Source: Bacteroidia bacterium (lineage in GTDB: Bacteria; Bacteroidota; Bacteroidia; Bacteroidales; Prolixibacteraceae). From it: a stretch of 14,750 bases of DNA. Positions 5,638 to 13,383 of this stretch are shown piece by piece; positions within the stretch are counted from its first letter, which is position 1; the number at the start of each line of letters is the position of its first letter. The notes beneath the pieces were generated by a model, which was not told where the DNA came from, made no database searches, and saw only the letters and a program-made list of their open reading frames with translations. Both the position numbers and the translations under genes were made by a program. The stretch is from assembly GCA_025358395.1 (NCBI GenBank), contig JANYJT010000126.1:1-14750 (forward strand). The letters are read 5' to 3'.

Positions 5638-7128
5638 CTATTCAATCCTTCCAAATAATTTAGTCAATTCGTGTAACTTTTTTGTATAAGCCGGATTCAA
5701 CTTTTCTGATTCCATCCGCCAGATCCAGTTGCCTTTTGTCGTTCCGGGTTTGTTCATCCTGGCTTTACCATCAAGACCTTGAATATCCTGCATGGGAATG
5801 ATGGCAATATGAGCAACAGATTCTTCCACTTTTCTGATGAGATCCCAGTTGTCAAGTTTTTCAGTTCCAAGATAACTGTGGACTTTCGCTCTTTCCTTAA
5901 ACTTAAGTGAATTGATCCATCCGATGGTTGTATTGTTGTCATGGGTACCGGTGTAGGCAGCAAAATCGCTGGAGTAATTGTGCGGTAAATGTGTGTTGTC
6001 TGCCTCATCCATAAAGGCGAACTGGAGGACTTTCATTCCTGGCAAGTTGAAATTTTTTCTAAGCTTATCCACTTCAGGCGTTATCAATCCCAGGTCTTCC
6101 GCAACGATCGGTAAGGGGCCAATTTGCTGCTGCAGTAGTTGTAGCATCTCCTCACCGTTGGCCTTCATCCAACTTCCCTTTACTGCTGTTTTCTCCCCGG
6201 CAGGAATAGCCCAAAATGATTCAAGACCCCTGAAGTGATCGATACGGACCATATCATACATGCGCAGATTGAAGTGCAGACGTGCCATCCACCAGTCATA
6301 ACCTCTGCTTTTCATGCTGTCCCAGTTGAACAATGGATTTCCCCACAACTGACCAGTTTCACTAAAGTAATCGGGTGGTACACCTCCTACGAAAGTTGGC
6401 TGTCTATTTTCATCCAATAAGAATTGGGACTGATTGCTCCAGACATCTGAACTGTTAAAAGCCACATACAACGGAATGTCTCCGAATATGGAAATCCCAT
6501 TGCTGTTCGCATATTCTTTTAGTGCAACCCATTGCGTAAAGAATATATATTGTAGGAATCGACTGAAATAAATCTCTTCTTCAAATCTGGAAGTATATGA
6601 TAATAATGCATTTACATCGCGCAGACTTAGTGATTCTTCCCATTCACTCCAGTCTGCTCCCGGAAGTTGCTTTCTGCATGCATCAAAGAGAGACCAGGAT
6701 TCTAACCACCACCAATGTTGGTCCCAAAATTGGTGGTAACCTTGTGTCTCGAATCCTTTGGAAATTTTGAACCGATTGAATGCCATTTTTAACAGTCGTT
6801 CGCGGAAGGGGAGTACTGTTTTGAAATGTATTTTCCTGGAATGAAAGGGTGGAGCATTATCAAGGATCCCCTTTTCTAAGTACCCATCTCTTACAAGGAA
6901 ATCCAAATCTATCAGGTCTGGGTTTCCTGCGAAGGCAGAATATGCCTGATAGGGTGAATGGCTCCAGTCGGTGGGTCCCAGCGGCAGCATTTGCCATATT
7001 CTCTGTCCTGATTCCCCGAGCCAATCAACAAATGAATACGCCTCTGCTCCCAACGAACCAATGCCATATTTTCCTGGCAGTGAGGAAGGATGCAGCAACA
7101 CACCGGAGACTCTTTTGCTTAATATCAT
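5638..7128 (-). CDS. malQ: 4-alpha-glucanotransferase (amylomaltase, GH77)
   Basis: A complete 496-residue amylomaltase. The start MILSKRVSGVLLHPSSLPGK and QMLPLGPTDWSHSPYQAYSA are family hallmarks. Catalytic residues by family alignment are the nucleophile D297 (VRIDHFRGLESFWAIP), acid/base E344 (IVAEDLGLITPEV) and stabiliser D397 (YTGTHDNNTTIGW). The C-terminal motif QDIQGLDGKARMNKPGTTKGNWIWR is also present. The enzyme transfers alpha-1,4-glucan chains between maltooligosaccharides or to glucose in the cytoplasm, supporting glycogen or starch-derived sugar use. It is the short bacterial type without the N-terminal carbohydrate-binding modules of the longer form. The gene stands alone: it diverges from the dismutase gene across 162 bases that hold an inverted repeat and a -7-like motif. 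No other glycogen gene is nearby. Confidence 0.97.
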   Translation of the reverse strand: MILSKRVSGVLLHPSSLPGKYGIGSLGAEAYSFVDWLGESGQRIWQMLPLGPTDWSHSPYQAYSAFAGNPDLIDLDFLVRDGYLEKGILDNAPPFHSRKIHFKTVLPFRERLLKMAFNRFKISKGFETQGYHQFWDQHWWWLESWSLFDACRKQLPGADWSEWEESLSLRDVNALLSYTSRFEEEIYFSRFLQYIFFTQWVALKEYANSNGISIFGDIPLYVAFNSSDVWSNQSQFLLDENRQPTFVGGVPPDYFSETGQLWGNPLFNWDSMKSRGYDWWMARLHFNLRMYDMVRIDHFRGLESFWAIPAGEKTAVKGSWMKANGEEMLQLLQQQIGPLPIVAEDLGLITPEVDKLRKNFNLPGMKVLQFAFMDEADNTHLPHNYSSDFAAYTGTHDNNTTIGWINSLKFKERAKVHSYLGTEKLDNWDLIRKVEESVAHIAIIPMQDIQGLDGKARMNKPGTTKGNWIWRMESEKLNPAYTKKLHELTKLFGRIE

Positions 7129-7177
7129 CGTTAGAATAGGATATGCCGAAATGAATGGTTGATTTATATTTCTTCGC

Positions 7178-7185
7178 CAAAAGTA
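7178..7185 (-). promoter_or_regulatory. Putative -7 element for malQ
   Basis: The minus strand reads TACTTTTG, matching TAnnTTTG. Transcription would start near 7171, giving about 43 bases of leader before the malQ ATG. The -33 region is not recognisable; tentative. Confidence 0.3.
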
Positions 7186-7201
7186 AAAGTAATTTCCAAT
7201 T

Positions 7202-7218
7202 GCTAAATAATGTTTAGC
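7202..7218. promoter_or_regulatory. Inverted repeat in the malQ/SOD divergent promoter region
   Basis: GCTAAA, 5-base spacer TAATG, then TTTAGC: a perfect 6-bp dyad. It lies between two divergent genes and just upstream of the malQ -7-like motif, where an operator could sit. No known regulator consensus is matched; a chance palindrome is possible. Confidence 0.3.
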
Positions 7219-7290
7219 TGAGTAACAAAATTTAATAGGGTTCGTAATAGTGACTGAATGCGTTTAATCATTCTAAACAATTTGTCAGTC

Positions 7291-7956
7291 ATGAAAAATT
7301 TACTATTCATTTTATTCTTGTTAGTTATGGAAAATACAGTATTTGCCCAGTTTAGCCAGGAACCATTGCCATATGCTTTCGATGCGTTGGAACCTTCCAT
7401 AGACAAAGCCACCATGGAAATTCATTATGGGAAACATCACAAAGCCTATGTAGATAATCTGAACAAATTTGTAGTTGGGACACCTCAGGAAAAAATGTCG
7501 CTTCTCGAACTACAGAAATCCGTCACATCTGAGACACCTGCTGCAATCAGGAACAACGGAGGTGGCGTATGGAACCACACTTTTTACTTCAATGGGATGG
7601 CTCCCAATGCCGGTGGTGAACCTACAGGTGCGCTTGGCGAAGCTATCAAAGCAGGCTGGGGTACTTTTGATCATTTTAAGGAGGAATTCAAGAAAGCAGC
7701 TTTGGGACGTTTTGGATCAGGATGGGTTTGGCTGACCGTTGTCAATGGAAAGTTGGTTATTCATTCTACACCAAATCAAGATAATCCTTTGATGCAGGTT
7801 TCTGAAGTTAAAGGTGTTCCTGTTTTAAGTCTGGATGTTTGGGAACATGCTTACTACCTTAAATACCAGAACAAACGTGCCGATTATGCCGATGCCTATT
7901 GGAATGTTGTGAATTGGAAACTGGCGAACGATTTGTACAGCAAAGCACTGAAGTAA
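7291..7956 (+). CDS. Exported Fe/Mn-family superoxide dismutase (Mn-type residues)
   Basis: The only plus-strand gene. I prefer the ATG at 7291 (221 residues) over 7258, because it begins a clean signal peptide, [19 protein letters not shown], cut before QFSQEPLP. The dismutase starts at [20 protein letters not shown] and is complete. Metal ligands are H45 (IHYGKHH), H96 (WNHTFYF), D182 and H186 (LDVWEHAYY). It converts superoxide to peroxide and oxygen. Discriminating residues are Mn-like: glycine at G92 (NNGGGVWNH), where Fe enzymes carry glutamine, and glutamine in NQDNP (Q163), where Fe enzymes have a different loop. The enzyme may be manganese-dependent or cambialistic. Export to the periplasm or surface would protect the envelope. 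A strong terminator follows at 8053-8099. No neighbour links it to a regulator; the dyad at 7202-7218 is a candidate operator. Confidence 0.95.
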   Translation: MKNLLFILFLLVMENTVFAQFSQEPLPYAFDALEPSIDKATMEIHYGKHHKAYVDNLNKFVVGTPQEKMSLLELQKSVTSETPAAIRNNGGGVWNHTFYFNGMAPNAGGEPTGALGEAIKAGWGTFDHFKEEFKKAALGRFGSGWVWLTVVNGKLVIHSTPNQDNPLMQVSEVKGVPVLSLDVWEHAYYLKYQNKRADYADAYWNVVNWKLANDLYSKALK

Positions 7957-7958
7957 TA

Positions 7959-8055
7959 ATTTTGGATTTTGGATTTAACTTGAATTCGCTTGGTTTGACG
8001 ATTTAGTTAATCTTCAAAGTATCCAATCGTAAATTGAAAATCTAAAATCCAAAAT
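7959..8055. repeat. Imperfect inverted repeat downstream of the SOD gene
   Basis: ATTTTGGATTTTGGATTT (7959-7976) pairs, with one mismatch in 18, with the reverse complement of AAAATCTAAAATCCAAAAT (8037-8055), around 60 bases. The right arm runs into the terminator stem. It is AT-rich and low in complexity. Possibly a small intergenic repeat or part of the 3' end structure; not assigned to a known family. Confidence 0.4.
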
Positions 8056-8099
8056 AAAAAGAAAGGCCGTTCACCATGTGTACGGCCTTTCTTTTTATT
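8053..8099. terminator. Bidirectional intrinsic terminator between SOD and tonB
   Basis: AATAAAAAGAAAGGCCGT (8053-8070) and ACGGCCTTTCTTTTTATT (8082-8099) are a perfect 18-bp inverted repeat with an 11-base loop. The GC-rich core AGGCCGT/ACGGCCT is flanked by A and T tracts, so it ends transcripts from either side. It serves the convergent superoxide dismutase (+) and TonB operon (-), whose stop codons lie about 97 and 35 bases away. Confidence 0.9.
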
Positions 8100-8133
8100 G
8101 AAAGTAGTGCAGAAAAGAATCCACGCTTTTCTC

Positions 8134-8910
8134 TTATTGCAGTTTAAAGCTAATAGGAACCGTATAAGATACCCTAACCGGAACACCGCGTTGCTTGCCG
8201 GGTTTCCATTTTGGTAAGGTTGAAACAACCCTTAATGCCTCAGTATCTAAGGAGGCATCCACACCACGGGCAATTTTCGCATTGGAAACAGAGCCGTCTT
8301 TGTTCACCACGAAAGTAACAAACACTTTTCCCTGAATACCATTTTCTTGTGCTACAGTTGGATAAACGATAGCTTTGCCAATAAATGTGCGAAGTGCGAG
8401 TTCTCCGCCGGGGAATTCCGGCATCTCTTCAACCACAACGAAGACCTGTTGTTCTTCTTTTTCCTGTACCTCTTCCTGTTTCTGTTCAACAACTTCAACG
8501 ACCGCCTTATTTTCAGTGGTCTGTACCTGTTCGTCGGAAATCATCAGTTTGCTTTGATCTTCAACTTTAACTGAGTCGACAACTACTGGAGCAACATATT
8601 TTACAACAGCTTGTTGCTCAGCCGGTGGTGGCGGTGGTGGCGGTGGTGGCGGCGGTGGTACATCCTGTTGAAGGTTATTGGCCATTTCGGCAATTACCTC
8701 CCTGGCATCCCTTGCTTTTTGTTTGGCTTGATTGCTAGCCCTGATATAGGGAACAATAACGATTAAACCAATTATGAAAATACCGATCAGTGTTGAGATA
8801 AGAACAACACGGTTGTACTTTTTCCGAATCTGATACGCTCCATATTCCTGGTTTCTATTTTCGAAGACTATGTCATCGAAAGTAGGCTTGAACTGTTTAT
8901 CTATTACCAT
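8134..8910 (-). CDS. tonB: TonB-family energy-transducing protein
   Basis: A 258-residue TonB. A short cytoplasmic N-terminus includes FENRNQEYGAYQIRKKYNR, typical of Bacteroidota TonB-like proteins. A transmembrane helix (about 34-55) is followed by a periplasmic linker with 12 consecutive prolines (85-96) and a Glu/Gln/Val-rich stretch (138-161). The C-terminal TonB domain (about 164-258) has MPEFPGGE, TFIGKAIVYPTVAQENGIQG, FVVNKDGSV and LPKWKPGKQRGVPVRVSYTV. It couples the inner-membrane ExbB/ExbD motor to outer-membrane transporters such as SusC-like proteins. It is the last gene of the ExbB-ExbD-ExbD-TonB run, 12 bases after the second ExbD. The proline codons form a short CCACCACCG repeat in the DNA (8623-8658). 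Assignment is certain; the particular transporter served is not shown. Confidence 0.96.
   Translation of the reverse strand: MVIDKQFKPTFDDIVFENRNQEYGAYQIRKKYNRVVLISTLIGIFIIGLIVIVPYIRASNQAKQKARDAREVIAEMANNLQQDVPPPPPPPPPPPPAEQQAVVKYVAPVVVDSVKVEDQSKLMISDEQVQTTENKAVVEVVEQKQEEVQEKEEQQVFVVVEEMPEFPGGELALRTFIGKAIVYPTVAQENGIQGKVFVTFVVNKDGSVSNAKIARGVDASLDTEALRVVSTLPKWKPGKQRGVPVRVSYTVPISFKLQ
8623..8658 (-). repeat. Proline-codon tandem repeat in tonB
   Basis: Twelve proline codons (CCA and CCG only) arranged as near-repeats of CCACCACCG. On the plus strand this appears as GGTGGTGGC units. Such tracts can gain or lose units, altering the length of the TonB periplasmic linker. Confidence 0.85.
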
Positions 8911-8922
8911 ACGTGTCGATCT

Positions 8923-9591
8923 TTATTTTTTTGCTGTAGCGGGTGCAGCAGCAGTTAACGGTATTCCAAGAGCACGTTCTACCATATTTTGCTCAAGCCA
9001 GTCAAGGTCTGTAACAATGTAAATAGCAATTCCTACAATAGACATTTCATCAATAATATCGACAAAATTCTTATACTTCGCCTTCTTGTAGAATTTGATC
9101 AGAACAATCGGACCGGTATCATCATTTTTTTTGAGCTGACGAATGGCTGACTGCAAAGAATCCTGTTTGATATTGATCTTCCCTGCAATAACATCACCTT
9201 TAAACGCTTCAATTTTTTTGAAGAGCGCCCGGTTTCTATCCAGCAATACCTGTCGAATACCGGTAGCGCTGAAGTTGGTTTCCTGCAGTGGTACCAACGC
9301 AGCAGGATCTGCTTTTCCGGGATACCAAAAAACCTTGTCGTTCGGACCCATAATGATATTAAGCGTACGGCTTTCCGCGATTTTTGGAGGTTCAACTTTT
9401 TCGTTTTTCTTGATTTTCTCAGGCAAAGCGATTTCCATGACCTTTGGTTTGGCAAAAGCAGTCGTAAGCATGAAGAACGTGATCAGCAGACACATAAGGT
9501 CTACCATCGGCGTCATGTCTATGGCGGTTGAATGTTTTTTAGGCTTCTTCTTCCCGCCCTGGTGTTTATCTTCTTGTATAATTTCTGCCAT
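8923..9591 (-). CDS. exbD: ExbD-family proton-channel protein (second copy)
   Basis: A 222-residue ExbD/TolR-type protein. A Lys-rich cytoplasmic start (QGGKKKPKKHSTAIDMTPMVD) leads into one transmembrane helix (about 29-47, MVDLMCLLITFFMLTTAF) carrying the conserved proton-path aspartate D31. The rest is periplasmic: residues 48-200 with an acidic and lysine-rich fold, and an Ala/Pro-rich tail (213-222). It pairs with ExbB and the other ExbD in the motor that drives TonB. It starts 4 bases after the previous ExbD, so the two are translationally coupled. The two ExbDs diverge strongly outside the membrane helix, suggesting distinct roles rather than a recent duplication. The long periplasmic domain (E. 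coli ExbD is about 140 residues) is typical of this Bacteroidota type. Confidence 0.94.
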   Translation of the reverse strand: MAEIIQEDKHQGGKKKPKKHSTAIDMTPMVDLMCLLITFFMLTTAFAKPKVMEIALPEKIKKNEKVEPPKIAESRTLNIIMGPNDKVFWYPGKADPAALVPLQETNFSATGIRQVLLDRNRALFKKIEAFKGDVIAGKINIKQDSLQSAIRQLKKNDDTGPIVLIKFYKKAKYKNFVDIIDEMSIVGIAIYIVTDLDWLEQNMVERALGIPLTAAAPATAKK

Positions 9592-9595
9592 GTTA

Positions 9596-10231
9596 CTACT
9601 TTTTAGCGTCTTGTATTACTACTTCAACTTTCTCAAGGCTGGTAATCAGGCTGAACCTGTTTACGTTTTTATCCTGAAGAATATCCAGTACTTTTTTCAC
9701 GGTAGGATATTCCACATCATTGTCGCCTTTTATCAGGGACTGAGCTGTTGGGTTAACCTGACGGGAGAAGAGTATCCACAAGGCAAGTTGGTTGTCAGTC
9801 GAATCAATAGGGATTCCTTTTTCGAACTTAGCTCTTTCGCTCTCTTTGGAAGAAAGGTACGCCTTAAAGTCTTTTATATTTACTCCAAAGGGGACTGTAT
9901 TCTTTTCAAATAAGCGAAGTTCTTGAGGGGTGAATACGATGTTGTATCTCTTTCCCATCTCCTCGAGGATTTTAGGTCTGAAATGCAGGATGGTATCCGG
10001 ACCGTTGTCTACATTGAAAAATACCCGGTTGTCCTTGGCTATTGTGATAGTCATGATATTCTTGTCAGGAGTGGGTTTTTCCGATATAGATGCCGGTGTA
10101 TCGACAGGAGCCGGTTCAGATGGCTTCATCGTAGCAGTCAACATAAAAAATGTCAGCAGCAACGAGAAGAGATCCACCATCGGTGTCATGTCGACATGGG
10201 GCGTTTTATGAGGTATTTTAATCTTTGGCAT
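9596..10231 (-). CDS. exbD: ExbD-family proton-channel protein (first copy)
   Basis: A 211-residue ExbD/TolR-type protein. The start MPKIKIPHKTPHVDMTPMVD enters a single transmembrane helix (about 18-35) with the conserved aspartate D20, followed by a Pro/Ser-rich linker (38-56) and a periplasmic domain. It helps ExbB turn proton flow into motion that energises TonB. It lies 47 bases downstream of ExbB and 4 bases upstream of the second ExbD. It shares the DMTPMVDL motif with that copy but little else, so the motor may be built from two different ExbD subunits. It is longer than E. coli ExbD. No degraded features are visible. Confidence 0.94.
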   Translation of the reverse strand: MPKIKIPHKTPHVDMTPMVDLFSLLLTFFMLTATMKPSEPAPVDTPASISEKPTPDKNIMTITIAKDNRVFFNVDNGPDTILHFRPKILEEMGKRYNIVFTPQELRLFEKNTVPFGVNIKDFKAYLSSKESERAKFEKGIPIDSTDNQLALWILFSRQVNPTAQSLIKGDNDVEYPTVKKVLDILQDKNVNRFSLITSLEKVEVVIQDAKK

Positions 10232-10278
10232 GCGATAATTTTAATTTTGTAAAAACCAAAAGAATTAAACCCAGACAA

Positions 10279-11097
10279 TTATTTTCTGACACGAGCAGCG
10301 AATGTCTGAGTTAGGCTAAAGCCGGCTTCATCAATTTTGAAGGTGAAAGCATCAATTTTTGATGAGAAGAAGTTATAGAAAATAATGGCCAATGTTGAGC
10401 CTGTGATACCGAATGCCGTATTGATCAAAGCCTCAGAAATACCGGTTGCCAATTGAAGTGCATCGGGAGATCCACCAGCTTGTGAAAGCGCGGCGAAAGC
10501 GCGGATCATACCAAGTACAGTTCCAATCAAACCGATCAAAACGGAGATAGAAGCCAAGGTTGAAAGAATAACCATGTTTTTGGAAAGCATTGGCAATTCA
10601 AGAGCAGAAGCCTCTTCCAAAGCTTGTTTCATAGAAGTGATTTTTTGATCCTTTTCCAAAGTTGTATCTTTTTCGAGGTCTCTGTAACGAAGTAAACCAG
10701 CTTTAACAACGTTGGCCAATGATCCTTTTTGGGTATCGCATGCAACGATAGCGTCTTCAACTTTGTCCTTTGAAGTTAAACCCTGAATATTAGCAACAAA
10801 AGCATCTAAACTACCTTTTCCCTGAACTTTGGCCAAAGTAATAGCTCTTTCTATAATGAAAATGAAAAGGGTTAGAATACATGTCATCAAAACTGGAACA
10901 ATTGGACCTCCCTTATAAAGCATACCCATGTAATTGCCTGGAAGCGGTGTTCCTTTTGGATTCGCTCCTTCGAAATTTACTGGACTACCCATGATACTTT
11001 CATAAAGGTACCATGCGACTAAAAATGCAATTACAATTGCACCTGTGGCAAAAAATGACTCGAACATTTTTTTGAATGAACCTGAATTTTTACTCAT
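10279..11097 (-). CDS. exbB: ExbB/TolQ/MotA-family proton channel
   Basis: A 272-residue inner-membrane channel protein. The core carries transmembrane helices at about 65-84, 177-200 and 222-244. Between the first two of these lies the long cytoplasmic loop (about 85-175) typical of ExbB. Conserved family elements are LSTLASISVLIGLIGTVLGM (178-197) and ISEALINTAFGITGSTLAII (220-239). An extra hydrophobic helix at about 17-36 precedes the core, as seen in Bacteroidota homologues. With the ExbD pair it forms the proton motor. It lies 72 bases after the TPR gene stop and 47 bases before the first ExbD. Family assignment is firm; the extra helix's role is unknown. Confidence 0.95.
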   Translation of the reverse strand: MSKNSGSFKKMFESFFATGAIVIAFLVAWYLYESIMGSPVNFEGANPKGTPLPGNYMGMLYKGGPIVPVLMTCILTLFIFIIERAITLAKVQGKGSLDAFVANIQGLTSKDKVEDAIVACDTQKGSLANVVKAGLLRYRDLEKDTTLEKDQKITSMKQALEEASALELPMLSKNMVILSTLASISVLIGLIGTVLGMIRAFAALSQAGGSPDALQLATGISEALINTAFGITGSTLAIIFYNFFSSKIDAFTFKIDEAGFSLTQTFAARVRK

Positions 11098-11169
11098 CTT
11101 TTTAATTGTTTTCGTGGTTAAATAAAACTTTTGTGAATCTCTATTTTTTTGTTGTTGATTCCTTGTTGA

Positions 11170-13365
11170 TTATTTGCCAAGTGAGGCATTGTAAACCCTG
11201 CTCTTGGTGACTGCGATTTCAATCGATTTAAAATCTTTTGCGCTGATTACCAATATTGAAGAGGCTTCAGGCATGGTGAATTTATATTCACCTTTTGCAT
11301 TCGTCCAAGCCTCTGCTGCCGTGTCCTTAACCCTCACGGAAGCACCTGCAATCGGCTGACCAGATTTATCTTTGATCACACCTGTAATCTCGTTAGGATG
11401 TGCTTTAGGCTTAGCACTTGACTGAAGTGCTGCGATGTATTGAATGGATGATTTGGCCTGTGCATTTCCAGGATCCAAAGAAAGCATTTTGTTGTAATAT
11501 TCGTTGGCCCTGCTGTATTCGCCAATTGACATGTAAAGGGTAGCCATAGAACTATGGGCTTTCATTAGGATGTCTTTGTTTTGTGGATCCAAATTGGCCA
11601 TGCGGTTGTAATATGCTTTGGCAGTTTCGTAATTGTCAGATTGAAGCGCAATATATCCCAAATAGCGAAGGGCATCATATATCTCATTGGCATTTTTGAT
11701 GGAGTCTGATGAAGCTTTTGTCAGGAGCGCACTAAATTTTTGTTTTCCCAGTCCTAATTTGTTGTCCGGATCTTTGGCCGATGCATTGTTGGCATCCCAA
11801 AGATATGCAGGAAGATAATCAGGATACTTTGTGATCAGCTGATTGAAAGCTGCTTCAGCTTTGTCAAATTCTTTAGCCTGATAGTAGGCTTTGCCAATTT
11901 GAAGTAAGTTTTCCTCCGAATCTTTTCCTTTGACGATTAATCGTTTCCAGTTATCAGCGGCCTGTGAATAATGTCTGTGCATATAAAGGGTATTAGCCTT
12001 TTCCTGGATTAAGTTGACATCTTCCTCTCCGAAAGTGATGGCTTTTTCATAAGCATCATAGGCTTTTGCAAGCTCTTTGTCAACTACATTAATACCAGAC
12101 TGAAGTTCATTAATTTTAGCAGTCAGAGGCGCCTCATCAACTTTTTCTTTTTCTTTGGCAGCTCCTTTTAAAGATTCATTTTTCTCTTTGACCTTTGCCA
12201 GCTCAGCATTGGCCTTGTCCAGTTCACCAAGCATTTTAGGAGAATTCTGATTTTTCTTGATCAAAATTCGGGCATAGTAGATATAATCCTTCTTTAGAAT
12301 CCGATCAGCCGGAAGGGTGGAGAAAAGACGATCCATATAGGTAAGTGCCTGAGGATAATTACCTTGTTCATAGCAAGAATAACCAGCGATACGATTCAGG
12401 TAGGTTCTTGACTGGTCGACTGCAAAAATGTCCTCCACGTTTTTAATTACTGCGGCATAGTTTCTTGAATAGAAAAGTGAAGTAACATAACGGATCTTTG
12501 CCGGAATATTTTGATTGGTCAATCTCAGATAGGTTTCATAATTTGCCTTGGACTCTTCCAATCTTGCCGCCATGGAGTAAAGCTGACCCAGTTCGCGGTA
12601 AGCAGGTGCGTAGTTTTTATCAAGGGCAATAGCTTGTTCATAATATGGGATGGCTGCACCAAAATTTTTACCTTTAAAATAGATGCTCCCAATTTTCATA
12701 TTCGCCATAGGGGATTTGACATCAATCTCCTGTGCTTTGTTGTAATTCCGAATTGCAAGGGAACCGTTGTTCACGAGCAGGTATAAATCCCCGGCGATAA
12801 TATAGATTTCGCCATTTTTTTGGTCAATGCTCAATGCCTCGCGAATTTCAGGCATGGCAAGAGTTGTATCAACTTTATCAAATACAATGTAGGACTCTGC
12901 AAGTTTGGCAAGAGTATAGGCGTATTCCTGAGGATTCGGGATTTTTGAGACCTTTTTATAAGGAAGCAAAAAGCTTTTTGCTTTTGCTCTCATTTGAGTC
13001 GCGGTTGATTGATCGCCTGAATAAGAGGCAACTTTTGCCAGACCAACATAGTTAAGCGGGTCGTTGGGCGAAATAGCAATTCCCTTTTCAAATTGCTTTT
13101 TTGCTTCAGCTGTGATTACCTTAAGCGAGCTGGAAATGGTATCAGAGAAGAAGTTTAGCATGGTATTTTCACCAAGCCTGTAATAAACCTTGCTGCTAGG
13201 TGTACTTTTTGCAAGACTCTGAAGAATCTGATCAGCCTTATCGAATTGTTCGTTGTTTGTCGCGGTGATTGCATCTTCCAATGTTTGAGCTTGTAAGCCG
13301 GCGACACCGAAAAGCATAACCAATGTCAAAATAAAAGAAGCTTTTTTTAATAAGCGAGTTATCAT
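11170..13365 (-). CDS. Large TPR protein with C-terminal carboxypeptidase-regulatory-like domain
   Basis: A 731-residue exported protein. The signal peptide (1-26) ends LQA before QTLED. Tetratricopeptide-type repeats fill about 30-350 and 435-640; clear units include AAIPYYEQAIALDKNYAPAY (237-256), FDKAEAAFNQLITKYPDYLP (500-519) and YETAKAYYNRMANLDPQNKD (579-598). A Lys/Glu-rich likely coiled coil (about 378-432) splits the two TPR blocks. The final 70 residues (from ITGVIKDKSGQPIAGASVRV) are a carboxypeptidase-regulatory-like beta sandwich, common in surface and TonB-related proteins. TPR proteins usually hold complexes together. It is encoded between the PstS-like lipoprotein (18-base gap) and ExbB (72-base gap), suggesting it works with the TonB motor in the periplasm, perhaps as scaffold. 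That role is inferred. No catalytic residues are recognised. Confidence 0.93.
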   Translation of the reverse strand: MITRLLKKASFILTLVMLFGVAGLQAQTLEDAITATNNEQFDKADQILQSLAKSTPSSKVYYRLGENTMLNFFSDTISSSLKVITAEAKKQFEKGIAISPNDPLNYVGLAKVASYSGDQSTATQMRAKAKSFLLPYKKVSKIPNPQEYAYTLAKLAESYIVFDKVDTTLAMPEIREALSIDQKNGEIYIIAGDLYLLVNNGSLAIRNYNKAQEIDVKSPMANMKIGSIYFKGKNFGAAIPYYEQAIALDKNYAPAYRELGQLYSMAARLEESKANYETYLRLTNQNIPAKIRYVTSLFYSRNYAAVIKNVEDIFAVDQSRTYLNRIAGYSCYEQGNYPQALTYMDRLFSTLPADRILKKDYIYYARILIKKNQNSPKMLGELDKANAELAKVKEKNESLKGAAKEKEKVDEAPLTAKINELQSGINVVDKELAKAYDAYEKAITFGEEDVNLIQEKANTLYMHRHYSQAADNWKRLIVKGKDSEENLLQIGKAYYQAKEFDKAEAAFNQLITKYPDYLPAYLWDANNASAKDPDNKLGLGKQKFSALLTKASSDSIKNANEIYDALRYLGYIALQSDNYETAKAYYNRMANLDPQNKDILMKAHSSMATLYMSIGEYSRANEYYNKMLSLDPGNAQAKSSIQYIAALQSSAKPKAHPNEITGVIKDKSGQPIAGASVRVKDTAAEAWTNAKGEYKFTMPEASSILVISAKDFKSIEIAVTKSRVYNASLGK

Positions 13366-13383
13366 TTTTGCGATATATTAAAG

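Noticed and set aside
7258..7290. Upstream ATG for the superoxide dismutase
   Set aside because: It would add [11 protein letters not shown] before the signal peptide; the ATG at 7291 starts directly on a standard signal sequence.
9143..9913. 256-codon plus-strand ORF
   Set aside because: Antisense to both exbD genes, where complementary hydrophobic codons keep the frame open; the exbD frames are clearly real.
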